Origin: Psococerastis gibbosa
Taxonomy: Eukaryota; Arthropoda; Insecta; Psocodea; Psocidae
Length of the DNA stretch: 64,000 nt
Direction: 5' to 3'
NCBI GenBank assembly: GCA_963971405.1
Contig: OZ020491.1
Location: 31,299,019-31,363,018, forward strand
Shown: positions 1 to 11,900 of the stretch, one piece after another
Layout of the letters: each line of letters opens with the position of its first letter
Numbering within the stretch: the stretch's first letter is position 1
Program-made: the position numbers and the translations under genes
Notes under the pieces: model-generated
What the model was told of the DNA's origin: nothing
Database searches by the model: none
Seen by the model: the letters and a program-made list of their open reading frames with translations, nothing else

Positions 1-1282
1 ATACAGGGGGGCAGGGGGGGAGGGCATAGCTGCCTCCCTCCAAATTAATCAAATTAATTGTTAATTGAGCTATAGAACTAACTTTTTCAAAACTATATAT
101 ATATTTATACAAAAAAAGTGGCTTTTTCTAACTCCTCCCCCCCCCCCCCCCCCCCCCAATGATATCCGAGGTCCGCCTATGATTTATCAGACATCATTAA
201 CTCAGGCAATGATATACAGCAGGAGCTAAGGCTGTAAATTCCACATGCCAGTTGTTTTATTATTACATTACATTACAGTACATTATGTAAACTATCCTAG
301 TTACATCTTCTTCCATAAATGTCCCTTTTACCAAAGATTGGCGATCATCGTGGCAATTTGGACCTCGGGGACTGCTACTCTGAAATGTCCAACCACTACC
401 ACAGGTTCTTCAATCAGAATGTTCTCCTTCTGCCGGGAGCCCTCTGCCTTTCTAACTTCCTTGAATTATTACAAGCAAAAGGCGATATTTTTCCTTCCTC
501 ATCACAGGGCTGAAGAATGTTAGTGTCCGTTTCTTAACAGTCAGCAGAAATTTGGCCATATTTGTTGTTGTTTTGCTTTGGAATTCTGCTTTTTATATTT
601 AATCAATTTAAAAAATGAGCTCTGATACAGAAATTATTTTTAAAAAAAAAAACAACATTTGTGGCAAGATGTGGACTACAACAGATGTCCATAAGTTAAT
701 AGCCAAAGGCAAAGAGACTTTGGAGTTAAATTATAGGTTAATTTTTTCTATTTCTAAGATTGACGGAGTTATCCTCACGCTGAGCCATTTCTCTGATTTC
801 CCTTTTCTACCAACGAACACCCTTATATTAAAAATTATGGTGTCTTGCCCCCTCCTGGAAATTATCCCTTGTTGCGTCCTTGGTTACGGATATTCTGTAT
901 ACTGGTAAATGAAAATACGATATCGTAAAAACTTGAACTTGCAGAGGGTAGCTTACCCCTTTGCTGTAATGTGCACAGCGACTCCATCTATTAGATTTCA
1001 TCCGAACTCTTTACTTTTTCATCCCAGGTATAGCTGGCGTGCAAATTTTGTTATTTTCTGTAAGTTCATCTCAATGAACCTCTTCCGTATAGAAGAAATT
1101 TATAGAGAAATGAAGTCAAGTTCATAATACTAACAGCCCTCCCTGTTTAAAATACAATATTTTAATATTAAAATTTAAAGGGGTAAATAACGGAGACACA
1201 TTTCATGGTCTGTAAAATCGAAAGGTTACTGCTATCATAATGCGCAAATTCTCACTACATGTACTCATCCGCCCCTCTGCGA
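1..1282. other. Intergenic, AT-rich, with a poly-C tract
   Basis: I see no gene here. The stretch has a homopolymeric C run at about 137-157 next to a G-rich start, as in other repeat ends of this window. The short open frames have no homology I recognise, no splice signals framing them and AT-rich composition. Confidence 0.6.
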
Positions 1283-1716
1283 TCAGGTGCCCATTCCACA
1301 TACGTACAACGTCAATGAAAATTATGAAATTGAAGGGCATTTCAATTTTACTCTATGCCATTGTTAAAATTGATCAATGATCAATTGATAATAGAGTAAA
1401 ATCACAAACAATGAAACAAACCATCTAAAATTAAGAAATGGCGTCATGTGATATGACAAGTACAACTATTTTAATTGATTTCTCTAAAAAGAAAGCATTT
1501 CTGTATAAAAATTATAATAAGGATTAAATAATAAGGCGACGAAGAAAACAAATACAATTTCAAGAAACAAATTTCAAAAATTTGGCGCATACGCTTCAAT
1601 TGAAAATTGTCAATTTTTGAAAAACATATGGAATGGCCCCCATCAATGAGAAATTGAAATGTCCTTCAATTTCATAATTTTCTTTGACGTTGTACGTATG
1701 TGGAATGGGCGCCTCA
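1283..1716. mobile_element. MITE, family A (Harbinger-like), copy 1
   Basis: A non-autonomous element of about 428 bp (1286-1713) with long terminal inverted repeats. The left end GGTGCCCATTCCACATACG is matched by the reverse complement of the right end, and the similarity runs about 65 bp inward. The element is flanked by TCA at 1283-1285 and 1714-1716, a 3-bp target duplication. Other copies in the window have TWA-like 3-bp flanks, which points to the PIF/Harbinger group. It has no coding capacity. The family assignment is inferred from TIR form and target size. Confidence 0.75.
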
Positions 1717-2435
1717 GTAATATAATGATCGTGTAAGATGGACAAAGTTGGAATGACGAAAATAACGATAGGGATCCGGATTTTCTGATCACAGCTGCAT
1801 CATTACTGATAATGTCATTATTATTGAATGCGTGGGGGCACTTAAGGCCTGTTTCCTAAACATTTCCACGTCCAAGAGAACGGCTTTCCCCTCATTCTTC
1901 GATTTATGAAAATGTGGGGGGGCGCCGAATTATGCACCGCCCCCTCTTCGAACACCTATCGTTACGCCACTGCCTCTAATCCTGGCTGCAAGCAAAGCCA
2001 TTATAACTTATCGAGGTCAACCGAGTACCTGCCGAAACCCAGGTTAGAATAATCAAGAGCTGAGCGCGCAGTTAGCTCCCAAACATTTCTTTCCTGTTTA
2101 GCTTATCACCGTACAGGTATTCAGTTCGTGGCGACATTTTAACATTCTACTAGTGGTATGATCACTTTACGGCCTGGTATTTTCCTTTGGGCTTGCTGGT
2201 TATCTTATGGCACCATTGGTATTTAATTTTGATAGTCATTTAAGGTGACTTGCACCTTCATGAGGATAAGGGCCTTATCTGTAATTCTGAGCCCAGAGCA
2301 TACAGAGAAGACTCGGCACCGACTAGTTGGGGACTTGAGGTTAAGTGCCGCCTACTGGCACAAGTTAGTGACGGCAGCAAAAAGACACCCACCCTCCCAA
2401 TTCCAATATCAACAAAATACAATTATTCTAAAACA
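1717..2435. other. Intergenic, no feature recognised
   Basis: AT-rich DNA. A phrase near 1968-1975 resembles the ends of the C-type interspersed repeat seen elsewhere (cgttacgccactg). No convincing coding region or RNA gene. Confidence 0.5.
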
Positions 2436-2756
2436 AAGAACCGGTCCGAGTTTACCAATTAGTAGATAGAGAAAATGAGTAATTTCATTCTAAATAATTT
2501 TCCTATGGTTAAATTTCGGATATTTCGGGGGGGGGGGGTGTCCACCTGACGTCAATGGAGGTGACAGGTGAGGTAAATTCTAGATAGGTCAGACCAACAC
2601 ATTACCACACAGTAATAATGGCAGGGCATGCAGTGCATTTGAGCGTGAATTTTCTATTATCTTTTCAAAAAATAATTTTTTGCACATAACCAAGTTAGTT
2701 TTTTGGAATTATGATACAAATATGGCAAAATCACTAGGAGAATCCGGAATTTTCAC
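2436..2756 (+). repeat. Interspersed repeat family D, 5' part
   Basis: This begins with the family's landmark AACCGGTCCGAGTTTA, followed by a G homopolymer (about 2528-2538), the block with CACCTGACGTCA, and the block ending in GCATTTGAGCGTGAATTTTC. The same ordered blocks recur at 4.9, 20.1, 21.2, 22.5 and 25.3 kb. The copy stops where a LINE tail begins. The 3' half of a D copy resumes at 3217, so the LINE may have interrupted or replaced the middle. Confidence 0.75.
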
Positions 2757-3107
2757 ATAATAAACTTAGGGCCATCAAACCTCATGTAGGGAAAGTGTCG
2801 GCTGACATAAGCCTTAGCCGCATGGAGGAAGTATTAATAACACGACTGCTTATTGGGCACACGAGGCTGACCCATGGGCACTTGATGACGGGTTCCCCAC
2901 CCCCCATGTGTCCAGCCTGTCAGGTACTACTGGATGTTCAACACCTGCTCCTTGTCAGTTGTCTGTCCTACGTATGCTTGCTACCGCACCTTCCCTAATA
3001 ACTCCTCTATGAGCAATATTCTTACAGATACAACTACTTTAAGCCAACACACGCTCTCGTTTCTCTTCCAGTCCACTATCTATAAAAATCTGTGAAAACC
3101 TGAAACC

Positions 3108-3140
<33 letters not shown>
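2757..3140 (+). mobile_element. 5'-truncated LINE, C-terminal coding end plus poly(A)
   Basis: The plus-strand frame 2795-2998 encodes a peptide with EEVLITRLLIGHTRLTHGHL and a Cys-rich knuckle (CPACQ, then VQHLLLVSC). This is the usual sequence after the RNase H domain of Jockey/I-type LINE ORF2. A short 3' UTR follows, then an A tract at 3111-3140. The left boundary near 2757 is approximate and I found no clear target duplication. It is a dead 5'-truncated copy. Confidence 0.7.
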
Positions 3141-3142
<2 letters not shown>

Positions 3143-3216
3143 GAACCATAGACAAAGGCAAACTGTTGTAGACGGTACCTGGGCAACTCGTTGCCCAGCG
3201 CGCTTATGTAAGCCCC

Positions 3217-3720
3217 AAAGGGCGTTTTAGACGTTTTTTTTTGGAATTTTTTGAGAATAAAACCCCCCTCCCCCCCCCCCAATTTGAGTTATCCCAAAAT
3301 AAAAATAAATTCCGAGGTATGATTTTTGTGAACCTACATGCAAAATTTCATCAAAATCCACCGTGTGTTTGCCCAGAAATCGACGAACAGACAGACAGAC
3401 AGATAGACAGGCAGACATTTCGTAATAACCACTTTTTTGGGTTCCTGCAGCCTGATCGGGGCGTTTATAATACCGGTATTTATTTAATCCACTGGTAAAC
3501 AAGATAATTTTATAATGGAAAGTGCTATTCAAAATTTGTTTGTTTACAGTTATAATCCTAGGGTATTTATTTAACCCCGGTATTATAAACGCCTCGATCA
3601 CACTGCTGGTACCCTTAAACGTGTAAATCCGTTGAATTCTCGGAATCTAAAATTTGGACCATCACGAAGCTTTCCTTATACTACGTATAAATTGGAAAGC
3701 AATAAATATATCATAATAAT
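3217..3720 (+). repeat. Interspersed repeat family D, 3' part
   Basis: This is the second half of family D: the block ending in TTTTAGACGTTTTTT, a C run, the block around GAGGTATGATTTTTGTG, a CAGA microsatellite (3390-3412), and the terminal block ending in ACGTATAAATTGGAAAGC. That last sequence is the inverse of the GCTTTCCAATTTAT near the other end of the family, suggesting short terminal inverted repeats. A family B foldback element (3453-3600) splits this copy. Confidence 0.7.
3453..3600. mobile_element. Foldback MITE, family B, copy 1
   Basis: About 148 bp with inverted ends: TGATCGGGGCGTTTATAATA on the left and the complement of TGATCGAGGCGTTTATAATA on the right. Copies are at 12,629-12,770 and about 25,993-26,148. 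The inverted similarity may extend outward to a CAGCAG/CTGCTG border. It lies inside repeat D at the same internal point as the copy near 26.0 kb, but in the opposite orientation. It has no coding capacity. Confidence 0.75.
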
Positions 3721-4917
3721 TATATCGTCACTTGAATTCTTACACTTACCTAAATGGATTAACTACTACTATACGTACTATGGAGATTGGAGAAGCCTAT
3801 GCGGAACTTAGGAATAATATTGTACGGTATTTTATACCCTACCTAGGACCAGTATATACAATCGGATTTTTCTTAATGCCGTCTAGTGAAAATACCTTAA
3901 AATATGCTCTGCAAGGACAGAAAAGCAGTTAACGCCAAAACAGTGTTTTAAGAATTATTTTCCTTATATTTATGTCGTTGTGTTATGGTCTTATAACATA
4001 CACAGTTTATAACTACAGGTATATGATAGTATTTAATGTTGCGGTGAGTGCAGATACTGATAGGCCTAATCTCAGCGGCCCGGCCGGAAGCAGATTAATC
4101 CCTGTGTGGGGCCCACACTGTGGGCCGTGGGAACAAGAAATGCGTAGACCGTGGGTACAAACTCTGTCTACCAATATTGCAGCAAAAAAATTTTAATTTC
4201 CCACCAATTTCAAAACCTTGTTTGGAAATTGTTTACAACTTTTTTTTTTTTAATCTTGTTTGTGGGGGGCCGGAATTTTGGGCATCTTGTGGGCACACTT
4301 CGGCTCCCAGTTCCAGGATTGTGCTAAAAAAAGTCAAATTAATTAATCCCAGTATTTCAGCCTTATCCTTGATACGGTTCTCAAAATGGGTAAAACCCCA
4401 CTGTTTCAGGGCTTTTTTTCAAAAGGTTTCATACGGGGGAGACCCCTGGGCCCCCTGTTTGCCAATTATATACAATATTCACAGCCAGTAAAATTAATTT
4501 AAAGTTACTGCTCACCAAATGCGTTAAACCTCACTATTTCAGGACTATTAAAAAAAAAAAATCACACCAGCTCCCCCTTCAGATTTGCAGAACTCTTGGG
4601 CTTCTGCGTAAAGGACACCAAGGTCATTCATTCATTTCAAAGCGGCTTTCTCCTTTTCTACACTTTTATAAAAAATGGGGGGGGGGCACCAAATTACACA
4701 TCACCCCCCCTCCCTTCGAAAATCTGTCGTTACGCCACTGGATAGGGCCAGGCACGGAATGGAATACCCCCAGTAAAATGGCGGGTCCGCCCCCCCCCCC
4801 CCCCGCCCGGGAAACTTTTAAGAATTTACAAGCAAAACACGCAATTTTAGGATTTTACTGCTTTTAGAGGCAGAAAAAAATTACAGGTGAAACATCAAAC
4901 TGAAGAATGCCAGGATA
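3721..4917. other. Intergenic with homopolymer runs
   Basis: No gene recognised. There is a G run near 4677-4687, a C run at about 4789-4804 and an A run near 4549-4561. The phrase around 4729-4741 (cgttacgccactg) matches C-type repeat ends. Frames of 60-120 codons here look random in composition and have no homology I recognise. Confidence 0.5.
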
Positions 4918-5632
4918 AAGAACCGGTCCGAGTTCACTCGAACATGCTTTCCAATTTATCAAAATTAGTAGATAGAGGGAAAATGAGTAATTTCATGGTA
5001 AATAATTGTCCTATGGTTAAATTTCCGATATCTCGGGGGGGGGGGGGGGGGGGGAGTTGTCCACCTGACGTCACTGGAGATGAGGTTAATTCTAGATAGG
5101 TCAGACACATTACTACACAGCAATACTGGCAGGGCACGCAATGCATTTGAGCGTGAATTTTCTATCATTTTTTCAAAAAAAACATTTTTTTTACAAAACC
5201 AAATAGTTTTTTTGGGAAAGCAACCTGTCCGGTTTCGTTACTCAATTTAACACCTAAAACATGCCTGAAGGTAGAAATAATCGATAGAAAGGTTTCGCAG
5301 AAAAATTATTTTTTTGTCATTTTTCATTAAAATTTAGTTATTTTTATTTTTTTACCTCCAGAAGCAACCAATCAAGGGGCAAGCGACCCCACGCATTTCG
5401 TTAATATTAATAACGGCTACAATATATGTGAATTTAAAAGAAATCGTTGGAGCCGTTTTTGAGAAATAATTATTTTAGACGTTTTTTGAGAATCAAACCC
5501 CCCCAAATTAAGTTAGCCCCAAATAAAAAAAGGAATTGCGAGGTATGATTTTTGTGAACCTACATGCCGAATTTCATCAAAATCGACCGAGTAGTTTGCC
5601 CGGAAATCGACGCACAGACAGACAGACATGAC
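4918..5632 (+). repeat. Interspersed repeat family D, copy 3
   Basis: A long plus-strand copy: the AACCGGTCCGAGTT start, a G run (5034-5054), CACCTGACGTCACTGGA, the TTTGAGCGTGAATTTTC block, a block with CAACCTGTCCGGTTTCG, a block with AAAGAAATCGTTGGAGCCG, and the GAGGTATGATTTTTGTG block ending in a short CAGA microsatellite. The terminal block is missing. No coding capacity; the short frames here are shadows of the repeat. Confidence 0.8.
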
Positions 5633-5919
5633 TATGTTCAAAAACACCTTCACCGCTTTTAGACATAGGAGCGGAACCTTTCTGCCCTTTGTGCGACACC
5701 CAGGAAGTAGCAGAGGCACCTACACCAGATTATGTGTTGTACTAAACTGCAAGAATTCTGATGGCCTGATGGCGTAAGCTAATTACTACTATAGCATAAT
5801 TAAAAAAAGAAAGAAGAATTACTAAAAATATTTATTCAAAATATCTGTGGGCGATCAGTGTATTGCCGACTGCACCATAATATGCATAAGCGTAGAGTAA
5901 TGTTTTTCTATATTACGGT

Positions 5920-6173
5920 ATATATTATAAATAAATAAATAAATAAATAAATAAATCTTTATTTTTTGTTGTTCTATTACTAAGCCAACATAGCGGAGTT
6001 AGGGCCATAAAGCCCTCTTTTACACACAACTAGGATGACCCGGGACTGCCTGCTTTACTTGCCCTCCGAAGCATGGCCAGAAAATATAGCAAATGTGTGA
6101 CTCAAACAAACGACCTTTCCGGTGAAAGTCGGAGTCTGTACCACTACTCTACAGGTCCTGACATATATTATAA
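5920..6173 (-). mobile_element. tRNA-derived SINE with 11-bp target duplication
   Basis: Read on the minus strand from 6162 to 5931, the head carries a pol III A-box-like sequence (TAGTGGTACAGACTCCGAC, 6128-6146) and a B-box-like sequence (TTGTTTGAGTC, 6099-6109). It ends in an (AAAT)n-like tail at 5931-5956. Both sides have ATATATTATAA (5920-5930 and 6163-6173), a clean target duplication of the kind left by LINE machinery. A second, head-less copy is at about 24,236-24,366. The tRNA of origin is not identified. Confidence 0.75.
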
Positions 6174-6205
6174 TACATTGATTGAATGCTAGTTTTTAAG
6201 ATTTG

Positions 6206-6668
6206 TAAGGGGGGTATTCCATATACGTCAATCGTCAACGAAAAATTGAAAAATGACGTTTTAGCAGACATTAAAGACATACTAAAAATTCTGCTACCAC
6301 GTCAATTTACGTCATTTTGACGTCATTTTTCAATTTTTCGTTGACGTTGTACGTATGTGGAATGGGCGAATGGACATCTGACCAACATAGGTGTCAGAGA
6401 GTCTAGAGCATGCAGATTCTGTAACGAAGGAGCGGAGGACCCCGAGCATATCCTCCTTCACTGCGATGCAATCGCACGTAGAAGAGCAGCATGCTTGGGA
6501 AACTTGCAATTACATGTAAAAGACCTACCACTTCTAAATCCCCTCAAGGTCCTGGCTCTCCTGAGGGAAATAGGCCTCGAGGAACTGATGTAGATATGTA
6601 GATTCTTTGTTGTAGGGGGCACAATAGGCCCAATAGGCTTAAGTGCACACAGGTAACACCTGTACCCC

Positions 6669-6705
<37 letters not shown>

Positions 6706-6721
6706 TGGAATGGGCACCTTA
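6206..6721. mobile_element. MITE, family A, copy 2, interrupted by a LINE
   Basis: The left TIR starts at 6209 with GGGGGGTATTCC and the right TIR ends at 6718 with the complement of GGTGCCCATTCCACATACG. Inner repeats (CAACGAAAAATTGAAAAATG and its complement) continue the stem. The flanks are TAA on the left and TTA on the right, so the 3-bp target is only approximate. A LINE tail has inserted into the right TIR (see 6368-6702). Confidence 0.7.
6368..6702 (+). mobile_element. 5'-truncated LINE 3' end nested in a MITE
   Basis: Coding runs to a TAG stop at about 6593 and includes the zinc knuckle CRFCNEGAEDPEHILLHC typical of the ORF2 C-terminus of RNase H-bearing LINEs. A short 3' UTR and a poly(A) of about 30 nt (6673-6702) follow. 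ATGTGGAATGGGC occurs on both sides (6355-6367 and 6703-6715), a 13-bp target duplication cut out of the MITE's TIR. The same LINE family, with closely similar 3' UTR, is present in reverse at 28,554-29,226. Confidence 0.85.
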
Positions 6722-7109
6722 TGTAACCTAAATTGGAGCTGGTGTCTATTGGTGGCAATATATTCTATTATTATTATAATTATATTTTATTACATATTAT
6801 ATTGCTCTAGCCTCTACTATATATATTTCATGGGTAGGCTAATTTGACGTTGCGCAGAAATTGAAAAGAGGGGCGAGATCAATATAAAGAACCCTTTTTC
6901 TTTTCTTCTTTCTTTTCCTTGCCCAGTATTCCCTGTACACGGAGCATATGTTTCCAAAATACAATACAATCCATGGCCGTACCCAGGGGGGTGGTCCATG
7001 GGGTCCGGACCCCCCCCCCCCCCCCCCGAAATCAAAACCTCAGCACGGCCTTGATACAATCCCTTGAAAATAATAATAATATTTTTTTTTCCTAACTGGT
7101 TACTCCACC
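6722..7109. other. Intergenic with a C-type repeat end
   Basis: No gene. At about 6970-7030 lies a fragment of the C-type repeat: a G run, the phrase GGGGTCCGGACCCCCC, and a long C run (7009-7027). The same arrangement is found at 12.26 and 23.86 kb. Confidence 0.5.
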
Positions 7110-7740
7110 AGCTAGGGGATTATTATTATTAGTGTTCATTAGGTGTCCCAAAGGGACCAAAGACGTAGGCCACAAATGAGGGCCCATCGAACACCCTAAT
7201 TAATTTTTACAACACAGTTTATATCTCGACTACGGAACTGGGTTGCATTAGGTCAGCGACGACAGAGGGGAATAATTCCACTTGTTCCTCTTCTATATAC
7301 GGAGCTCCGAAGTACTCTAGACGCTTCCTCCACAGCGCTGGGCATCTGAAGAGCAGATGTGACGAGGTCTCTTCCTCCTCTGCGCAGTGCCTGCAAGATG
7401 TATTTTCCGCTGTGACAGCGTGAATAGTCAGTAAGTGCTTCTTAAAAGGGCCGTGTCCTGTTAAGGCTGCTATTACTGATCTAACACTGTTCCTGCTGAG
7501 TTGTAGCAGTTTTTTAGTCCAGGAAGGACAAGGTTTTTGTATCAAAAGTTTTGATAGACCCTAGGCATTTTTACGCCAGAAAGTTGTGAACTTCCTTCTT
7601 GTCTCTTCACTTGCCCTTCTCTTCATCAGGGAAAGCGCTATCGGCAGCAAAGGCTCAGGGCCAACGGGTGCTGTTTCTCTAGCTAGCGAGTCTGCTACCT
7701 CGTTGCCTTCGATGCCCTCATGCCCAAGCTAGGGGATTAT
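7110..7740 (-). mobile_element. 5'-truncated I-like LINE with 14-bp target duplication
   Basis: The element is 7124-7726 on the minus strand. It starts inside the RNase H domain (GIEGNEVADSLARE, about 7725-7670), passes one in-frame stop near 7560, and continues in the frame 7219-7545 with the knuckle CRHCAEEEETSSHLLFRC. The 3' end is a short (TAA)n-like tail (7120-7131) instead of poly(A), as in the I clade. AGCTAGGGGATTAT flanks it at 7110-7123 and 7727-7740. It is a dead copy. The clade is inferred from tail type and C-terminal form. Confidence 0.8.
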
Positions 7741-7934
7741 ATTAATTCAAAATAAATATAGGCTAATTACAATTCACGACCACCCCAAAGCTTCCGCTTG
7801 CCGGGGGTGGCGTCTTCTTCACTAAATGTTGCAACTTTTTAAGGGTATTGTGGGTTCAATAGGTCTTGCCTATTGAGTCTCTAGCAACCATTTTTTTATT
7901 ATTTTTTTTTTGCCTTCCCAAGTTTTTCTTCATT

Positions 7935-8198
7935 TTATATAGCTTGGGGGATTTTGTTGAACAATTTTTTTATTATCACATTATTTTCCCTGTCCCCATA
8001 TTTATTGTATGTAATTGGTATCTGTAACCTTTGTTGTTGCCTCGTATATCTAGTTTTGTCCGCTGCTTTATATTTATCATCGAAATAATTTTGTTTTATA
8101 ATTTTAAATTTTAAGATTTTATTGCACGTTAATAATTCAGCATGTTGATATTTCAAAAATGTATCATTGTATTTTTTGTTAAATTTTTCCGAAAACAT
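7935..8198 (-). pseudogene. LINE ORF2 C-terminal fragment (CR1/L2-like)
   Basis: The minus-strand frame ends with a basic stretch followed by YNKYGDRENNVIIKKLFNKI, the pattern (TR..., GxR, LxNxIP) that closes many CR1/L2/RTE-type LINE proteins after the RT domain. A related tail is at 21,451-21,738. There is no upstream RT and no start, so it is a fragment. A TAA microsatellite near 8249-8268 adjoins it. Confidence 0.55.
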
Positions 8199-8527
8199 AT
8201 TAGTTACAATTTTTCTATGTAAGTCCCCATGATGTGATGTACTGATAATAATAATAATAATAATAAATAGGTAATGAAAATTTTGGCAAAACCCCCCATC
8301 CGACGGTTGGGACTAACCCCTGACCCCCTGCTACTTATCGCCCAAAATCAATGAATCAATCAAAAGCTGTATATTTTTACAAGTGTGTTTACAATATTAG
8401 GAGTGACTTACCGGTACCGCAGGACTAGTCCGTGTGCGATTTATACTTTTATTCAAATAATTCATAACTGTATGGAAACCAAGCTAGAATTATACTTGTT
8501 TTGTTGTTGTGTTAGTGTATTAATATA

Positions 8528-8630
8528 ATGACGTAGGCTTTCCTGGCCGGAGTCTGATGAGGAGACAGAGGAATCCGGGCTAATAGGCCGTGGTCAATAC
8601 GTTCGTACTCCTCCGTCTCCTCATGTTAGT
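8528..8630. repeat. Inverted repeat pair of unknown nature
   Basis: TGAGGAGACAGAGGA (about 8558-8572) pairs with TCCTCCGTCTCCTCA (about 8611-8625) with one mismatch, giving a 15-bp stem with a loop of about 40 nt. The context has no gene. It may be the end of an old element, and I cannot name it. Confidence 0.4.
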
Positions 8631-8689
8631 CAGTATTAGTAATTAGTATTCTGTTAGTATTGTGTGCGTAAAAAACAAAAAAACACCAA

Positions 8690-8995
8690 AAAACATATTA
8701 AAAATTCATTTCTCAAAAACGGCTCAAACGATTTCTTTTAAATTCACACATATTATAGTCGTTATTAATGTTGACAAAATGCGTGTGATCACGTGCCCCT
8801 TGATAGGTTGCTTCTGGGGGTAAAAAAATAAAAATAACTAAATTTTAATGAAAAATGACTAAAAAATAATTTTTCTGTGAAACCTTTCTATCGATGATTT
8901 CAACCTTCAGGTATGTTTTAGGTGTTAAAAACCGGACAGGTTGCTTTCCCAGAAAAGTATTTGGTTTTGTAAAAAAAATGTTTTTTTTTTGTCCA
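8690..8995 (-). repeat. Interspersed repeat family D, partial, reversed
   Basis: This is the reverse complement of the middle blocks of family D: CGGCTCAAACGATTTCTTTT, the block around CCCCTTGATAGGTTGCTTC, the TATCGATGATTT block, and the block with CGGACAGGTTGCTTTCCC. It begins and ends inside the family, so it is a fragment. Confidence 0.7.
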
Positions 8996-8999
8996 GCCC

Positions 9000-11900
9000 T
9001 GGCAACCGATTCACCACCTGAGAACGAGCTCGCGGAGACATCCCGATTATACTGGTCAGCGCGTCACCTAATGGCTAACCTGCCAAGGGTGGGCGTTGGC
9101 TAGTAAGTAAGTAAGTGTGCGTAAAAGATTGGAGGTATTCTCGAATTCACTGCACTACTACCGTACTTCGTGCTCTGCCTCAGAATCATATCTGTATTTG
9201 GTTAAGCCCTGTTTCCACCTGTTACACTGTGCCAGCTGCCTAGGGTAAGCTTGTTACAGCTTGTCCACTATCGCTTGTGGCCGGTGTAGGTTGACACTGA
9301 GGACTTATACCAGTTTGCCAATGGCGCAGAAACAATATAAACAATCTCCGAAATCCATGGGCATTGAACAAGGGACCAATCTCTCTAGAAGTAGGCCTAA
9401 GCTCATAAATACATCATTATTATAATATTATTTTTATGCTCGGTCTCCTGGTACTATTCCAGAAAGAATTAATAGACAATTACATTGTTGATTTGTTTTC
9501 GAAAAAAAAAAAAATCTGCTAAAAAAATTATTAGGCCTAAATGAATATTTATTAACTTATTAACTGCTCCGTTATGCTCAGTTTCCTTGTACTATTTCTG
9601 AAAGAATTCAACAGCCATCTACGGCTAAAAGCAGCAATACACATCCCCACATCAACAATACCGTCAGTACCCCTAATAAAATTAAAAAAATTAGCTCGTG
9701 AAAGATAAATGGGGCGAAAAGCCCCGACTGACGGTACTCCCTCCTCTAGTCATCACCCGAAGCCGAAGGCGGTAGGCGCTGATTCGGGGTCTCTCGGCAA
9801 AGTTCGTCACTCGGAGTTGAAACGAATGAAATGAAACGTCAAACGTGGAAGTGAGTGGCTTGTGTTAGGTTATGTTGCGAAAAATGAGTTACTTTGGATA
9901 TTTAGGAACTTCCTGCTTCAAACTGGGCTGCTCGAAAAGGGTAAGTTTTGATTTCAAGTCATTTCAATTAAAAGTACTCAATAATGTAATTTCAGTGTTA
10001 TTTATTTGGCTTCAGAGTCTTTGTTCTTGTGAGATCCGCCATTATGTTGGTGCGTTGTCATCTGATTTTAGACCATAGAATAATATTTACTATAGAATGC
10101 TAGTCGGTATAGGGCCGGCTGTGATTCCAAATAGGAAAATCACATGAGCCGAGTCACAAAATATTTGCGTCCCAGTTTTAACCAATCAAATTAATTTATT
10201 AAGAAACAATTGTGAGTGTATTCGAACGTTCTATAAAACTTGGCCTACTATTGGCTGCCTGTTTTGAAGTCAACATTCATTTTCAAAACAATAACAACGC
10301 AGCAGAAATGAGTGGGTTTTTGATAAACAAAAATGGTAAAAATTATTTATTGATTCAATCTCTACAGCAATACCTACTTTACTAATAAAATAAGTTCGGT
10401 TGTTGGATTCAAAACTGCAAACTATGCTACACATTATGCAAAGTACAGTAGGCCTACAATAATACATCTAAAAGGTAAGTGAGAAATTTATATTAAACCC
10501 ACAATAGCTTTAATTCTTCTTAAAGTGTTGCATTGTTGTCGTCTTGTAGCCAAATTAAGTCAATTAGCACACTCCCCAAACACACCGAGTGCAACAAGTT
10601 ACTGTACAACCTACGAGAAGCATTTTTAAGCCTTTGCATGCATGGGGCTTGCGTAATAATAATTTGTGACAGTGACTTCCCTCTATGGGTCCACTGCAGC
10701 ATACATTAACTAAAACAAAATATGTTGTCTTATTTTAATTGGCATGTATCGGTAGACTAATATTATTGACATTTTTAGGGCAACCGATTTCGAGGAACAG
10801 GAGCAGAGGCGTTTCGTCCCGCCACAAAAAATGTTGAAGCAAGGAAATTCGAGTGGAAACTAAGTTAATGCTAGACAAGTTCTACCTGAAGGAAAAAAGT
10901 CAAAAATATTAGTTGTGTTCCTTTCTCTTCACTGTAAATTACTGTATATTTGTTATTACATTAATGTTATTGCATTATGCTGTATTTTAAAAGCCTTTTC
11001 CATGGAACTCACCTTGAGTTTTCACTTGTCACCCATGGCTTACAGAGTCAAAAGGAAGGGAACATGGTGGGTGTCACCGTATTGCGTTAGTGAGGAACTA
11101 CCTGTCTGAATAAATAGGTGTTGTGAAAATGTCCAATACATGGTCTACTGTGACAGTATGCTAACACGACGCAAAGACTTTTTTTGCCACTTTCCCCACA
11201 CAGGGTTTTGGTTTAAAATGCCAAACCTCCAGTGACCTGTACGAAAAGGCCCTAATGAATGCTTGCCGTAACGTAAAGTACAGTAGGTACTCTTTCTAAA
11301 CTCATGTTGGAACACAATTTGAAGTATTGTATCTGATACTTCCATACATTAATACATACTGCGTAGGATACACGAGCATTTTTTTTTAAATATTCATTGA
11401 CCATTGTGCTGTACCTAGGTGTGCGAATGATACAATAAACTAGTTGATTTCATTAAATTTGGGTCATTATTGATTTATTATTATGAAATGACACATTAAA
11501 TTGATATTGACTACTACATTTCAATTTTTTAATTTGTGCGGGAAACACCCAAGCGCTACCAAGTGGCCAAAATTCGAAAGTGGGACGCAAATATTTTGTA
11601 ACCTCGATCCTGTGATTTCATGAAAAAAATCACAAAGCCCTGCATCCTGCATCCTATGTATAAGCATAGGGATGCCAGTCTGCTTATTTCGATTGGCAGG
11701 CTATGTTTTAGACTGACTTTCGTTATGAACATTGAAGATAATTAGTATTTTCATTGAAAATAAGCATTTCATGTATTAACGCTAAAGTGCATTTTATGTA
11801 ATTATTAGCATAATTTCTTTGCTATTGTGGAATTTGGGCTATTGCGCAATAGTGCGTCGATTGTTCTAGAACATGTACAGTATGTGACTCTTTCACTTCG

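Noticed and set aside
3178-3197. Small hairpin CTGGGCAACTCGTTGCCCAG as a terminator
   Set aside because: A 9-bp stem in eukaryotic intergenic DNA with no gene ending nearby; likely chance or a repeat end.
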